Positions 34,784 through 42,683 of a stretch of DNA of 64,000 bases are shown here, one piece after another. The notes beneath the pieces are model-generated. The model had not been told where the DNA came from and made no database searches. It saw nothing but the letters and a program-made list of their open reading frames with translations. The translations under genes were made by a program, and so were the position numbers. The stretch is taken from NCBI RefSeq assembly GCF_900269665.1, contig NZ_LT985361.1, positions 6,158,053 through 6,222,052 of the forward strand. The letters run 5' to 3'. This DNA comes from Nocardia suismassiliense. Its GTDB lineage: Bacteria; Actinomycetota; Actinomycetes; Mycobacteriales; Mycobacteriaceae. Each line of letters begins with the position of its first letter. Position 1 is the first letter of the stretch.

Positions 34784-36379
34784 TCACGCCTCATGGATGA
34801 CGGCTCCGCGGTGCACGGTGCGCAGGCAGTTCGGCAGGGGCGCGTCCGGTGTCAGGGGCGGCAGGCCGGGGACGCGGGATCTGGGGTCGGTGGACCAGCG
34901 TTGGACGGTGTCGGCGGCGGACGCGACGACGAGTTCGTCGGCGTCCCAGACTGCGTAGGAGGCGGGGGCGCCGGGGACGAGGGTGCCTGCGATGCCGTCG
35001 CGGACGCCGCCCGCGCGCCAGGCGCCCCGGGTGGCAGCAGCGAAGGCGGCGCGGGGGGACAGGCCGTGGCCGGGGGTGCGGTGGTTGACTGCGGCGCGGA
35101 TGGCGGCCCAGGGGTCCAGGGCAGTGACGGGGGCGTCCGAGCCGATGGCGAGGGAGATGCCCGCGGCGGCCATGGCGGCGAACGGGTTCAGGGTGGCGGC
35201 GCGTTCGGCGCCGAGGCGGGCGGCGTACATGCCGCCGGTGCCGCCCCATGCCGCGTCGAATCCTGGTTGCACGCTGGCGATTACGCCCCAGGAAGCGAGT
35301 TTGGCGATCTGGTCGGCGTCGAGCAGTTCGGCGTGTTCGACGCGGTGGCCGCGGGCGGCGACGGCGGGGCCGCCGAATTCGCTGACCACACGGTCGAATC
35401 CGGTGATGATCGCGTCCATGGCGGCGTCGCCGATCACGTGGAAGCCGGCTTGGATGCCTGCCTCGGTGCAGGCGCGCAGGTGGGCGGTGATGGTGTCGGC
35501 GTCGAGGTAGGCGCGGCCGGTACCCGGGTCGTCGGCGTAGGGGTCGCGCAGCCAGGCGGTGTGGGATCCGAAAGAGCCGTCTACGAACAGATCTCCGCCG
35601 AGAGCGTGCACCCCGAGTTCGGCGACCAGCGCGCGTGCCTCATCCGCGCTGGCGACCGCTTCACCCCAGTACGCCCGCACCTCGACGCCGTGCTGGAAGT
35701 CGAGCAGTTCACGAATGTCGGTGCGGCCCGCGATCTCCGGTCCCCCGCATTCGTGCACCGCGACGACGCCGTGCGCGGCCGCGTGGTCCAGCGCCGCGGT
35801 CCTGGCCCGATCTCGTTGTGCCCGATCGAGTTCCGCGAGCACCGCGCTGCGCACGAGGTGATGCGCGGCGGCGCGCACCGGCTCGCCGCGGGTGAACCCG
35901 TCGGCGGCGGTGACCTGCGGCAGGGTGTCGAGCAGGGCCGAGGACACCACGGCCGAGTGCGCGTCCACCCGGGACAGATACACGGGCCGTGCGCCCGCGG
36001 CCTCATCGATCTCCGCGGTGGTGGGCGGGCGCCCCTCCGGCCAGGTGGTTTCGTCCCAGCCGTCGCCGAGGATCGCACCGGTGGGCTGCGCCGCGGCGAA
36101 GTCGCTCAGCAGGGTCAGGCAGTGCTCGAGCGAGCGGGCCGCGGACAGGTCGAGTCCGGTGAGCTTCAGCCCCAGCGCGGTGACGTGCACGTGCGGATCG
36201 ACGAAGGCCGGCGCCACGAACGCGCCGTCCAGGTCGATGACCTCGGCGTCCGGGTGCAGCGCCCGGCCCGGCTGTTCGGCGCCCAGCCAGACCACGGTTC
36301 CGTCGGCGACCGCCATCGCGGTCGCATCCGGGGAACTGGAGCTGTAGAAACGACCGCCGATCAGCAACTGGGTATGCAC
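34784..36379 (-). CDS. Amidohydrolase, YtcJ/NfdA-like
   Basis: A 531-residue metal-dependent hydrolase of the amidohydrolase-3 group. Zinc-ligand motifs are present: DPHVHVT near residue 63, the conserved FHVIGDAAMD, HRVEHAELL and the late aspartate in AIGSDAPVTALDPW. FVDGSFGSHTAWL is also characteristic of the YtcJ subgroup. The substrate is unknown; relatives deformylate amides or act on N-acyl compounds. It lies between lnt and fxsA, the position of a conserved gene in mycobacteria, which suggests an old housekeeping association rather than a link to the NRPS. The minus-strand start follows an otherwise short gap with lnt downstream by 59 bp. Confidence 0.85.
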   Translation of the reverse strand: MHTQLLIGGRFYSSSSPDATAMAVADGTVVWLGAEQPGRALHPDAEVIDLDGAFVAPAFVDPHVHVTALGLKLTGLDLSAARSLEHCLTLLSDFAAAQPTGAILGDGWDETTWPEGRPPTTAEIDEAAGARPVYLSRVDAHSAVVSSALLDTLPQVTAADGFTRGEPVRAAAHHLVRSAVLAELDRAQRDRARTAALDHAAAHGVVAVHECGGPEIAGRTDIRELLDFQHGVEVRAYWGEAVASADEARALVAELGVHALGGDLFVDGSFGSHTAWLRDPYADDPGTGRAYLDADTITAHLRACTEAGIQAGFHVIGDAAMDAIITGFDRVVSEFGGPAVAARGHRVEHAELLDADQIAKLASWGVIASVQPGFDAAWGGTGGMYAARLGAERAATLNPFAAMAAAGISLAIGSDAPVTALDPWAAIRAAVNHRTPGHGLSPRAAFAAATRGAWRAGGVRDGIAGTLVPGAPASYAVWDADELVVASAADTVQRWSTDPRSRVPGLPPLTPDAPLPNCLRTVHRGAVIHEA

Positions 36380-36419
36380 GAGGCACCAGTCTGCCGTATG
36401 CCTGTTTCAGGCGTTCAGG

Positions 36420-36662
36420 TCAGCCGTTCAGTACGGGGTGCGGCACCGTGTCCTCGGGGCACGCCAGCACCGTCATCACTTCGGCGAAGCGCGACGGCCC
36501 CGGATTCGAGCCGGGTCGACACCCCGCTTCGATGGCGATCAGTTCCAGCCGCAGCGCGGCGGCGGTGAATCCGGAGATCGATTGTCCGGCAGCAGCCGCA
36601 GCCTTCTTGACCGCTGCGGCTAGCTCCTCGCTCACCGTGATGGTGAGTTGCTCGGTGGCCAT
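36420..36662 (-). CDS. Ribbon-helix-helix-like small protein, orphan antitoxin-like
   Basis: An 80-residue protein whose first 43 residues follow the ribbon-helix-helix plan: a beta strand EQLTITVSEEL, an alanine-rich helix, and a second helix ISGFTAAALRLEL. The tail contains a cysteine pair and is unlike known antitoxins. Such proteins bind DNA as dimers and are often antitoxins, but no toxin gene is adjacent. It is more probably an orphan regulator. The gene is 40 bp upstream of the amidohydrolase on the same strand. Confidence 0.6.
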   Translation of the reverse strand: MATEQLTITVSEELAAAVKKAAAAAGQSISGFTAAALRLELIAIEAGCRPGSNPGPSRFAEVMTVLACPEDTVPHPVLNG

Positions 36663-36738
36663 CGCGCCACCATAGCCCTGTTTCGCGCGGATCCCTAGCG
36701 CGCTGGCGTGCCTTTACTACCCGTTGGTAATAGCGAGA

Positions 36739-37221
36739 CTAGGACTTGGTAATCGCGCGGTGGGCGTTGCCTTGTCCGTCGTCGTACCACTGCTGCACCA
36801 CGACGCCGTCCACCACCTGATCGCCGTCGATCACCACGCCGCGGTACGGCGCCGCGGCCGCCAGCTTGGCGAACCGGCGGGCGGCGAACGCGGTGAGCAG
36901 CGGACGCACCAGCATCCGGGTCGGCGGCAACAGCAGCAGCAGGCCGAACAGCGAGGTGACCAGTCCGGGCACGAACATCAGCACCGCGCCCGTCGCGACG
37001 AGCGCGCCGTCGGCGACCGCGGTGCCCGGTGCGATCTCGCCGCGCCCGGCCCGGCGGAACTGTTCGAACACCCGCCGTCCCTGCGCGCCGACGAGCAGCA
37101 TGCCCGCCGTCGATCCGGCGATCAGCAGCAGGATGGCGGGAATCACGCCGAGCCACTGGCCGACGGCGACCAGCGCGGCGATCTCGGTGACCACGTAGAG
37201 CACGAATACCAGGACGGGCAT
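36739..37221 (-). CDS. fxsA: FxsA family membrane protein
   Basis: A 160-residue membrane protein. The ATG at 37221 is chosen because AAAGGA precedes it and FxsA proteins start with a hydrophobic helix (MPVLVFVLYVVTEIAALVAVG). The cytoplasmic loop GAQGRRVFEQFRRAGRGE and the second membrane region GALVATGAVLMFVPGLVTSLFGLLLLLPP are typical of the family. In E. coli FxsA relieves F-plasmid exclusion of phage T7; its normal role is unknown. Its place near lnt and rbpA matches the mycobacterial order. Confidence 0.85.
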   Translation of the reverse strand: MPVLVFVLYVVTEIAALVAVGQWLGVIPAILLLIAGSTAGMLLVGAQGRRVFEQFRRAGRGEIAPGTAVADGALVATGAVLMFVPGLVTSLFGLLLLLPPTRMLVRPLLTAFAARRFAKLAAAAPYRGVVIDGDQVVDGVVVQQWYDDGQGNAHRAITKS

Positions 37222-37314
37222 GGCGATCCTTTCGGACGATCTACTGGTTGCAACGTCCGGCGGCGCCATTTTTCTCCCGAATCCGCCTGAGAGCCCGCTG
37301 AGATCCGGTGCGGG

Positions 37315-38730
37315 TCAGCCCGGGCCGGCCGTCGACTTGCGCATCCCGGTGTTGTAGATGTCGTTGGCGATGTCGAGTCCGAGGGCCAGGCCACCGATGC
37401 CGAACAGCCGCGGCGCGAAGTCGAATTCCCAGTGCACGCCGAGCCAGACCCGGCTGCGTCCGTTCTCCACGATCATCTGCCAGAGCCCGTCGGGGAAGCT
37501 GCGGACGTGGCGCGGGCGCACCGTGCCGGTGTTGTCGGTGGTGACGCCGTTCAGTTCGTCGGACACGAACGTGAGGCCGTCGGCGAGATCGTCCGGATTC
37601 CGGTCGTCCTCGGCGATGTCGTAGAACCGCCGCACGATGTGCAGGGCGGCCGCGCCGAATGTCGCATGCCCGGAGGGATAGGCGGGGAAATTCGGTGTGA
37701 AATTCCGATTGGTCGAATTCGACGCCGGTGCGCCCATCGGCAACCAATCCAGCTGGGTATCGGTGCCGATGCCGTTGTCACCTTCGACCGCACCCGGTCC
37801 CATCGCCGGGGCGTGTTCCCGAATGCCGAGCACGGGGCGCCACAGGTCGTGGAAGTATTTCTGCTCCCAGGAAAGGATTCCCGCGTCGGCCATGGCGACA
37901 TTGACCAGCGCGAACAATCGCGCGTTCTCCTGCGTCGAATTGTTCCGGTTCTCGGCGACCGTGCGCACGATCTGGTTGTAGAGACGCGGCGGTGTGCCGA
38001 TACCGTTCGCTCCGTCGTAAGCCCAGAACAGGCCGATCAGCGTCCGTTCCTCGGTGCGGCGCTGCCGGTCCGGCGGGAGGCCCTCGATGAGGAACGACGG
38101 CAGAGTGCCCAGCAGGTCGGGGGCGATCCCGGTGACGCGGACGATCCGTTGCGTCTCGACGTACTCCGCGCCGTCGCCGTCGGGCGGTGGCGCGTTCCGG
38201 TGCCGTTCGGTCGCGGAGAACAGCTTGGATCGCGCGCCGTAGAACGGGCCGTGGAAGCCCTGATTAGGGTTGAACGGGTCGACTCTGTGGTGGAAACGCT
38301 CAGGTGAGGGCTGGTATCCGGTGCCGCTCGCGTCGGGGTCGTCGGCGCGGTCGGCCAGGATCCGTTCGGCGACGAGCCGGCCGAACGCCAGTCCTTCGTC
38401 GACGCCGGGGCCGCTGAGTCCCGCCTCGTCCCGCGCCTGATCGATCGCCTCGCGCTGACGTGGGAACAACGACGTCAACGTCGAATGCGCCGCACCGGCC
38501 ACCGCGGCATCGGCATTCGCGCCCGGTGGTGCGGGCGGTAGATCGGGGAGATACGGCGGGTATTGCGCGCTGTCGCCGAGCACACCGATGTAGCCGTCGT
38601 ACATCGCCAGGTGCACGATGCCCAACGCCCGCGCACTGAGCGGCGGGCCCGTCTGTTCGTTGGCGCCGTTGCTGTGGCTGATGCGATTCGCTTCCAGCGC
38701 GACGGCATTCCAATAAAAAATAGAATCCAT
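37315..38730 (-). CDS. Vanadium-dependent haloperoxidase-like phosphatase-fold protein
   Basis: A 471-residue protein of the PAP2/vanadium haloperoxidase superfamily. The three vanadate-binding motifs are complete and correctly spaced: K-x6-R in KYFHDLWRP, PSGHAT, and R-x5-H in SRVWLGVHWEFD. These correspond to Lys353/Arg360, His404 and Arg490/His496 of the Curvularia chloroperoxidase. It could oxidise halides with H2O2 or act as an acid phosphatase. The ATG at 38730 is used because AGGGGGA precedes it; an upstream in-frame start adds 15 unlikely residues. No signal peptide is evident. Neighbouring genes do not indicate a biosynthetic role. Confidence 0.85.
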   Translation of the reverse strand: MDSIFYWNAVALEANRISHSNGANEQTGPPLSARALGIVHLAMYDGYIGVLGDSAQYPPYLPDLPPAPPGANADAAVAGAAHSTLTSLFPRQREAIDQARDEAGLSGPGVDEGLAFGRLVAERILADRADDPDASGTGYQPSPERFHHRVDPFNPNQGFHGPFYGARSKLFSATERHRNAPPPDGDGAEYVETQRIVRVTGIAPDLLGTLPSFLIEGLPPDRQRRTEERTLIGLFWAYDGANGIGTPPRLYNQIVRTVAENRNNSTQENARLFALVNVAMADAGILSWEQKYFHDLWRPVLGIREHAPAMGPGAVEGDNGIGTDTQLDWLPMGAPASNSTNRNFTPNFPAYPSGHATFGAAALHIVRRFYDIAEDDRNPDDLADGLTFVSDELNGVTTDNTGTVRPRHVRSFPDGLWQMIVENGRSRVWLGVHWEFDFAPRLFGIGGLALGLDIANDIYNTGMRKSTAGPG

Positions 38731-38834
38731 GACTTCCCCCTGAAGTTTGTACTGTTCAGTCCAGCACTCGAACACTCCTAGGGACAGCCCGAAATGGTCG
38801 GGGCATCGTGCGTTTTGCTACGGAGTTGTCGGCG

Positions 38835-39494
38835 TCAGCCGCCGGGGCGCACCAATCCGGTCTCATAAGCCAGCACCACAGCCTGAACCCGGTCGCGCAG
38901 ACCGAGTTTCGTGAGCACCCGGCCGACATGAGTTTTCACCGTGGCCTCGGAAAGGAAGAGTTGCTCGGCGATTTCGGCGTTCGAGCGGCCCGCGGCGATC
39001 TGCTCGAGCACCTCGCGTTCGCGCGCGGTGAGCACCTCCAGCACACCGGGGTCGCGCATCCGCGCCGGATCCTCGGCGATGAGCCGATCCAGCAGGCGCT
39101 TGGTCACTTTCGGCGACACCACCGCGTCGCCCGCGGCGACACTGCGGATGGCGGAGATGAGATCCTCCGGCGGCGTGTCCTTCAGCAGGAAGCCGCTGGC
39201 CCCCGCGCGCAACGCACCGAGAGCGTGTTCGTCGAGATCGAACGTGGTCATCACCAGCACCCGGCAGCCGTGGCCCGCGTCGACGATCCGCGCGGTCGCG
39301 GTCACCCCGTCCACCACGGGCATCCGCACATCCATCAACACCACATCGGGCCGCAACTCCGCCGCCCGGCTCACCGCGGCCGCCCCGTTCGCCGCCTCCC
39401 CGATCACCTCGATGTCGGGATGCGCACCGAGCACCATCTTCAGCCCCATACGCATGAGTTCCTGGTCATCCACAACGAGAACGGTGATCGGCAC
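38835..39494 (-). CDS. NarL/LuxR-type response regulator
   Basis: A 219-residue two-component regulator. The receiver domain has the acidic pair in VDDQ, the phospho-acceptor aspartate in VVLMDVRMP, a conserved Thr in TTFD and Lys in LLKDT. The C-terminal LuxR helix-turn-helix is LTAREREVLEQIAAGRSNAEIAEQLFLSEATVKTHVGRVLTKL. It probably receives phosphate from the histidine kinase encoded 224 bp upstream on the same strand. Its targets are unknown; the haloperoxidase gene downstream is a candidate. GGGGG precedes the GTG start. Confidence 0.92.
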   Translation of the reverse strand: MPITVLVVDDQELMRMGLKMVLGAHPDIEVIGEAANGAAAVSRAAELRPDVVLMDVRMPVVDGVTATARIVDAGHGCRVLVMTTFDLDEHALGALRAGASGFLLKDTPPEDLISAIRSVAAGDAVVSPKVTKRLLDRLIAEDPARMRDPGVLEVLTAREREVLEQIAAGRSNAEIAEQLFLSEATVKTHVGRVLTKLGLRDRVQAVVLAYETGLVRPGG

Positions 39495-39646
39495 GCCCCC
39501 AATCTAACGTGCCCACGGCCGCGCACCCGCTCGCCCACCACGCACGGTCGGTGCTGGCGATGGCACCGCAGCAGAGCCGGGCGCACGCCGGGGTCACGAT
39601 GGATTCCGCCTGGCGCACCCAAATCTGCCGGCAGTTTCATGAGCGG

Positions 39647-39664
39647 CGGGCACTCTTGTGCCCG
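39647..39664. terminator. Small hairpin in the kinase-regulator gap
   Basis: CGGGCAC-TCTT-GTGCCCG, a perfect 7-bp stem, lies in the 224-bp gap between the histidine kinase gene and its response regulator gene. It may attenuate transcription between the two. No coding sequence was found in the gap. Confidence 0.35.
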
Positions 39665-39718
39665 ACGGACGCGGCGGCCCGGCCGGTCGCGCAACGAGCG
39701 GAAGGCAGCGCGGCGCAA

Positions 39719-40894
39719 CTACTCCGGAAAGCCGGGTTCGAGCGGGATGGTCGCGTGCACCCGCCAGGCACCGTCGGCGGCGCGGCCGGTTTCCAAGGTG
39801 CCGCCGAGGACCGCGATGCGTTCGCGCATGCCGACCAACCCCATGCCGCCGCCTTTGAACCGCATGGACGGCTCGTCGAGCGGGACCCCGCCGGTGTCGC
39901 TGATGTCGATGGTCACGTCGGTGTCGCGCCGGCGGATCTGCACCCATGCCTTGGGGTGCGGGCCCGCGTGCCGCAGCGTATTGGTGAGCGATTCCTGCAC
40001 GATGCGGTGCACGCCGAGGCTGACCTCGGGTGCGATGTCGTCGAGCTCACCGGTCAGCTCGAGTTCCACCGCCAGGCCGGTGCCGCGCATCATCTCGACC
40101 ACCCGCGCCAGGCCCGCGGTCCCGTGCTGCGGCAACTGGTCGGGCGCGTGTTCGGTGCGCAAAAGCGCGACGGTTCTGCGTAATTCGCGCAGCGCCTCCC
40201 GACCGGTGCTCGCGATCGTGCTGAGCGCTTGTTCGGCCGCGTCGGGATCGCGGCGCAACGCGTAGCGCGCGCCGTCCGCCTGCACGATGATCACGCTCAC
40301 CGCGTGTGCGACCACGTCGTGCAGTTCCCGCGCGATCCGGGTGCGCTCGGTGGACACGGCGTCGTGGGCGCGCCGCTCCTTGTCGTAGTCGGCGACCGCC
40401 AGCCGCGCCGCGACCTCGGTGTCGTAAGCGTGCCGGGCCCCGATGAATTCGGCCAGCGTCCAGCACAACGCGAAGAACATGACGGTGAAGATGACGTCGC
40501 TGGCGGACCTGACGACCTCCGCCGAGTACGACAGCGCAGTGTCCGCGACCAGACCTGCCGCAAACCACAGACCTTCCCGCCGCCCGACATAAGCGACCAG
40601 CGTGTACAGCATGATGCCGAGGCTGAACAACGTGATGTGCTCGACCTTTTCGTCGCCCACCACGTACTGCACCGCGCTCGCGGTGAACGACAGCAGCAGC
40701 GACGCCACCGCCATCGCCCGCGGATACACCCGCCGGAACACCACCGGAACCGGCAACCACAACCCGATGGCGAGCGAGGCGACCTTGTGCTCCGCATTGG
40801 CGGCGCCGAGGATCTCGAGCGCCAGCAGGACAATCGCCAGCATCGAATCCGCAACGATGGGCTTGCCACGAAGCCACAGACTGAACCGGCGCAC
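39719..40894 (-). CDS. Sensor histidine kinase (HisKA_3 / NarX-DesK type)
   Basis: A 391-residue membrane kinase. Residues about 15-160 contain five or six hydrophobic segments with no large extracellular sensor, so it likely senses the membrane itself. The dimerisation/phospho-acceptor motif is ARELHDVVAHAVS. The ATP-binding domain shows an N-box in VQESLTNTLRHA, DTGG and the glycine loop GGGMGLVGMRERI. It pairs with the response regulator downstream. Similar systems are common in actinobacteria and often control exporters or membrane stress, but no target is visible here. Confidence 0.9.
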   Translation of the reverse strand: MRRFSLWLRGKPIVADSMLAIVLLALEILGAANAEHKVASLAIGLWLPVPVVFRRVYPRAMAVASLLLSFTASAVQYVVGDEKVEHITLFSLGIMLYTLVAYVGRREGLWFAAGLVADTALSYSAEVVRSASDVIFTVMFFALCWTLAEFIGARHAYDTEVAARLAVADYDKERRAHDAVSTERTRIARELHDVVAHAVSVIIVQADGARYALRRDPDAAEQALSTIASTGREALRELRRTVALLRTEHAPDQLPQHGTAGLARVVEMMRGTGLAVELELTGELDDIAPEVSLGVHRIVQESLTNTLRHAGPHPKAWVQIRRRDTDVTIDISDTGGVPLDEPSMRFKGGGMGLVGMRERIAVLGGTLETGRAADGAWRVHATIPLEPGFPE

Positions 40895-40955
40895 GTCCTC
40901 AGCCTAGGTCGACCGAGCGGTTTCGCCTGGCACCCGCCCCGCGACGCCGTCGACC

Positions 40956-41840
40956 ATGCCGCTCGAAGCCGGACCTCCCGCGCGACGCCGTCGGTCCGAG
41001 TCCGCCGCCGCGCCGGGCCACGCACTGGACTGCTCACTGGACTTGGATATCCGATCTGATTGGCTCACCGACGTGCAGATCGGTGATTGGGCAGTTCTTT
41101 TGACGGCGGCGACGGCCGCCGGCTGGGTGGACGCGGTGGTCGGTGGCGGCGGATTGATCATCCTGCCGACGTTGTTCCTCGTCGCGCCGACCATCACACC
41201 GCAGACCGCGCTCGGCACCAACAAGCTGGCGGCGGTCGCGGGCACCGGCGCGTCGGTGGTGACCTTCGCCAGAAAGGTGCCGTTGCGCTGGCGAGTGCTG
41301 CTGCCCGCAGCCGTGATCGCCGCGGTCACCGCCGCGATCGGCGCCGCGGCCGTGTCGTTGATCGACCGCGAGCTGTTCATCCCCATCGTGATGGTGGTGC
41401 TCGTCGCCGTCGCCGTGTTCGTCACGCTGCGCCCGTCGATCGGCGTCACCCTCGCCACGCACCCGCCGACGCGCCGCAAGTTCATCCTCACCATCGCGCT
41501 GGCCGCCGGCCTGGTCGGCCTCTACGACGGCCTGCTCGGTCCCGGCACCGGCACCTTCCTCATCATCACCTTCGCCACCCTGCTCGGCACCGAGTTCGTC
41601 CGGGCCGCCGCGATGGCGAAGGTGATCAACTGCGGTTCCAACGTCGGCGCGCTGATCTTCTTCGGCGCCACCGGCAACATCCTGTGGGCGCTCGGCGCGG
41701 CCATGGCGGTCGGCAATGTAGCGGGCGCGATCGTCGGCTCGCACATGGCGTTGCGCAACGGCGCGAAGTTCGTTCGCGTCGTGCTGCTCGTGGTGGTCGT
41801 CGGGATGGTGATCCGGTTGGGGTGGCAGCAGTTCGGCTGA
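40956..41840 (+). CDS. TSUP (TauE/SafE) family transporter
   Basis: A membrane protein of up to 294 residues with about eight hydrophobic segments. The family signatures are GWVDAVVGGGGLIILPTLF early and GLYDGLLGPGTGTFLIITF in the second half. The first ORF residues are hydrophilic and Arg/Ala-rich and lack a ribosome-binding site, so the true start is probably later, near the codons for DIRSDWLTDVQIGDW at about 41040. Family members move sulfite, sulfonates or related anions. It is divergent from the kinase gene and its stop directly abuts that of the TetR gene. Confidence 0.8.
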   Translation: MPLEAGPPARRRRSESAAAPGHALDCSLDLDIRSDWLTDVQIGDWAVLLTAATAAGWVDAVVGGGGLIILPTLFLVAPTITPQTALGTNKLAAVAGTGASVVTFARKVPLRWRVLLPAAVIAAVTAAIGAAAVSLIDRELFIPIVMVVLVAVAVFVTLRPSIGVTLATHPPTRRKFILTIALAAGLVGLYDGLLGPGTGTFLIITFATLLGTEFVRAAAMAKVINCGSNVGALIFFGATGNILWALGAAMAVGNVAGAIVGSHMALRNGAKFVRVVLLVVVVGMVIRLGWQQFG

Positions 41841-42503
41841 TCAGCCCCGGGTTTCGACCTGCGAGGCAAGCCACGGCTTGAGCACCCGCGAGGTCGTCTC
41901 GTGGATGCGCCGGTGCAGCCGCTCGCCGTCCTCGGCGCCGTTCAACGGCTGCTGGAACAGCACGGTGAGCGCACCCGAGACGGCACCGACGACGGCGCCG
42001 ACCAGCGCGGCGGCCCCGACCTCGTCCAGTTCGGCCGGAAACGCCACGTGTAGCTGCCGGGCGATCTCGCGCTGCGCGACCAGCTGCGCGTGCGCGGCCC
42101 GCCCGCTCACCGAGGGCACGGTGCGCGACACCTGCGCGCGCAGCGCGGCGATCCGGGCGTTCAGGTCGTCGACGAGATGCTCGCCGGGATTGTCACCGGC
42201 CGCACGCAAGGCCCGTAGCAACACCTCGACCGGGCGTTCCCCCGGCCGCCTGCTGCCGATCGCAGCCACCGCGGCCCGCACGCGCTCGTCCGTCTCCGGG
42301 AAAAGTAGCTCTTCCTTGCTGGCGAAGTAGTTGAAGAAGGTGCGGGTCCCGACATCGGCTACCGCAGCGATGTCGGCCACCGTAGTTTCTTCATAGCCTC
42401 TCGTCTCGAACAGCTGTACGGCTGCCTCGAGCAGCGCTCGGCGGGTACGTTCGCGTTTACGGTCACGAAGGGCGGATGGCGGCACGCGGGCACAGTACGG
42501 CAT
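41841..42503 (-). CDS. TetR family transcriptional regulator
   Basis: A 220-residue regulator counted from the ATG at 42503. The N-terminal helix-turn-helix is LLEAAVQLFETRGYEETTVADIAAVADVGTRTFFNYFASKEELL, a typical TetR DNA-binding domain. The C-terminal ligand domain belongs to no recognised subgroup. It is convergent and abutting with the TSUP gene and divergent from tldD. The dyad at 42601-42619 in that divergent region is a possible operator for it. Confidence 0.88.
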   Translation of the reverse strand: MPYCARVPPSALRDRKRERTRRALLEAAVQLFETRGYEETTVADIAAVADVGTRTFFNYFASKEELLFPETDERVRAAVAAIGSRRPGERPVEVLLRALRAAGDNPGEHLVDDLNARIAALRAQVSRTVPSVSGRAAHAQLVAQREIARQLHVAFPAELDEVGAAALVGAVVGAVSGALTVLFQQPLNGAEDGERLHRRIHETTSRVLKPWLASQVETRG

Positions 42504-42600
42504 TTCGCGAGGCAGACGCGGTAGGCGCTGGTTTCGCGCGTGCCGTTCCCGCCGCCTACCCTCCGTTCTTTCACGCTGCGCCACTGTGCATTACGTGCTG

Positions 42601-42619
42601 GTTTGCATGCGCTGCAAAC
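42601..42619. promoter_or_regulatory. Palindrome between tetR and tldD
   Basis: GTTTGCA-TGCGC-TGCAAAC, a perfect 7-bp dyad with a 5-base spacer, in the divergent region. The size and position suit a TetR-type operator. Confidence 0.5.
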
Positions 42620-42683
42620 TCGCACGGCGTGTAATCCCGGTAGGCGCAAGTCCTCTCGGATGGAACCGACTAGGTTGGACCGG

